Shown here: in pieces, positions 63,953-64,000 of the stretch
Numbering within the stretch: position 1 is the first letter of the stretch
How the letters are laid out: each line of letters begins with the position of its first letter
Source: Sinorhizobium kostiense
Lineage (GTDB): Bacteria > Pseudomonadota > Alphaproteobacteria > Rhizobiales > Rhizobiaceae
DNA: 64,000 nt
Assembly: GCF_017874595.1 (NCBI RefSeq)
Contig: NZ_JAGILA010000008.1
Span: forward strand, 302,738-366,737
Direction of reading: 5' to 3'
The notes under the pieces: generated by a model
Database searches by the model: none
Seen by the model: the letters and a program-made list of their open reading frames with translations, nothing else
What the model was told of the DNA's origin: nothing
Translations under genes and position numbers: made by a program

Positions 63953-64000
63953 TCAGCTACTTTCGCGCAAATGTGCCATGAAGACCTCGGCCGGCGTGCG
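63953..64000 (-). pseudogene. C-terminal tail of a second transposase, cut by the window edge
   Basis: The minus strand ends RTPAEVFMAHLRESS then TGA, the type of tail seen in IS30-like transposases (R-x-TPAE-V). Only 15 codons are inside the window, so intactness and family cannot be judged. Between it and the ISNCY remnant (63766-63952) I see no gene. Confidence 0.35.

Noticed and set aside
1..64000. CRISPR arrays, rRNA or tRNA genes
   Set aside because: No regularly spaced identical repeats of CRISPR type and no cloverleaf or rRNA signature seen on either strand by eye.

Overview
This 64 kb window looks like a chromosomal segment of a rhizobium of the Ensifer/Sinorhizobium group. The base composition is GC-rich. 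The gene order gcvTHP ... nrdJ - uvrA - ssb - marC - gyrA ... lsrB - trxB - lrp - lps glycosyltransferases - greA - carB ... coaD - ppiA/ppiB - queA - tgt is the arrangement I know from Sinorhizobium meliloti. Several non-coding marks fit that lineage: RIME-like mosaic repeats between genes, a tandem pair of small RNAs of the alpha-r14 (NfeR1) type, an alphaproteobacterial LexA box (GAAC-N7-GAAC) and NrdR boxes.

Layout. 1-2.5 kb: minus-strand glycine-cleavage operon gcvT-gcvH-gcvP behind a tandem glycine riboswitch. 2.7-7.7 kb: small secreted proteins (PCuAC copper chaperone, CHRD protein, a 37-aa lipoprotein), then a tandem hairpin repeat array ahead of a long coiled-coil protein and a Gly/Lys-rich secreted protein. 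7.8-12.5 kb: an ABC importer operon (ATPase, permease, NMT1-type binding protein) next to a PrpF/oxalomesaconate-tautomerase-like enzyme and a divergent LysR regulator. 12.8-13.4 kb: three very small genes (a pilin-N-terminus-like membrane peptide, a GcrA-tail-like protein, a lipoprotein). 13.6-26.7 kb: DNA metabolism (nrdJ, a frameshifted DUF72 gene, uvrA/ssb around a shared LexA box, marC, gyrA). 26.8-29.3 kb: a glycosyltransferase, a lytic transglycosylase and two alpha-r14 sRNAs. 29.5-39.9 kb: the redox/LPS block lsrB, trxB, lrp, three LPS-type glycosyltransferases, greA, carB. 40.3-48.7 kb: zinc peptidase, MFS and MATE exporters, a 42-aa membrane protein with a structured 3' RNA, coaD, two cyclophilins, queA-tgt.

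From 48.7 kb on the window is more accessory. A perfect FNR/FixK-type box precedes a small HTH protein and a CtpF-like P-type ATPase. A minus-strand trio (ICMT-like methyltransferase, stand-alone E2-type acyltransferase, SDR with a SEC-C tail) follows, then cell-envelope lipoproteins and an L,D-transpeptidase, an SDR with a class C beta-lactamase-like protein, and a catabolic-looking cassette of HAD hydrolase, APH-fold kinase, AGXT2L-type class III PLP enzyme and GNAT. The last kilobase holds a decayed ISNCY-type transposase and the tail of a second transposase.

How the parts may work together: LsrB, TrxB and Lrp sit beside LPS-core genes, which in S. meliloti are linked through LsrB redox control. 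The FixK-boxed ATPase suggests a microoxic response. The kinase plus phospho-lyase pair suggests degradation of an amino alcohol such as hydroxylysine. These links are inferences from gene content and spacing.
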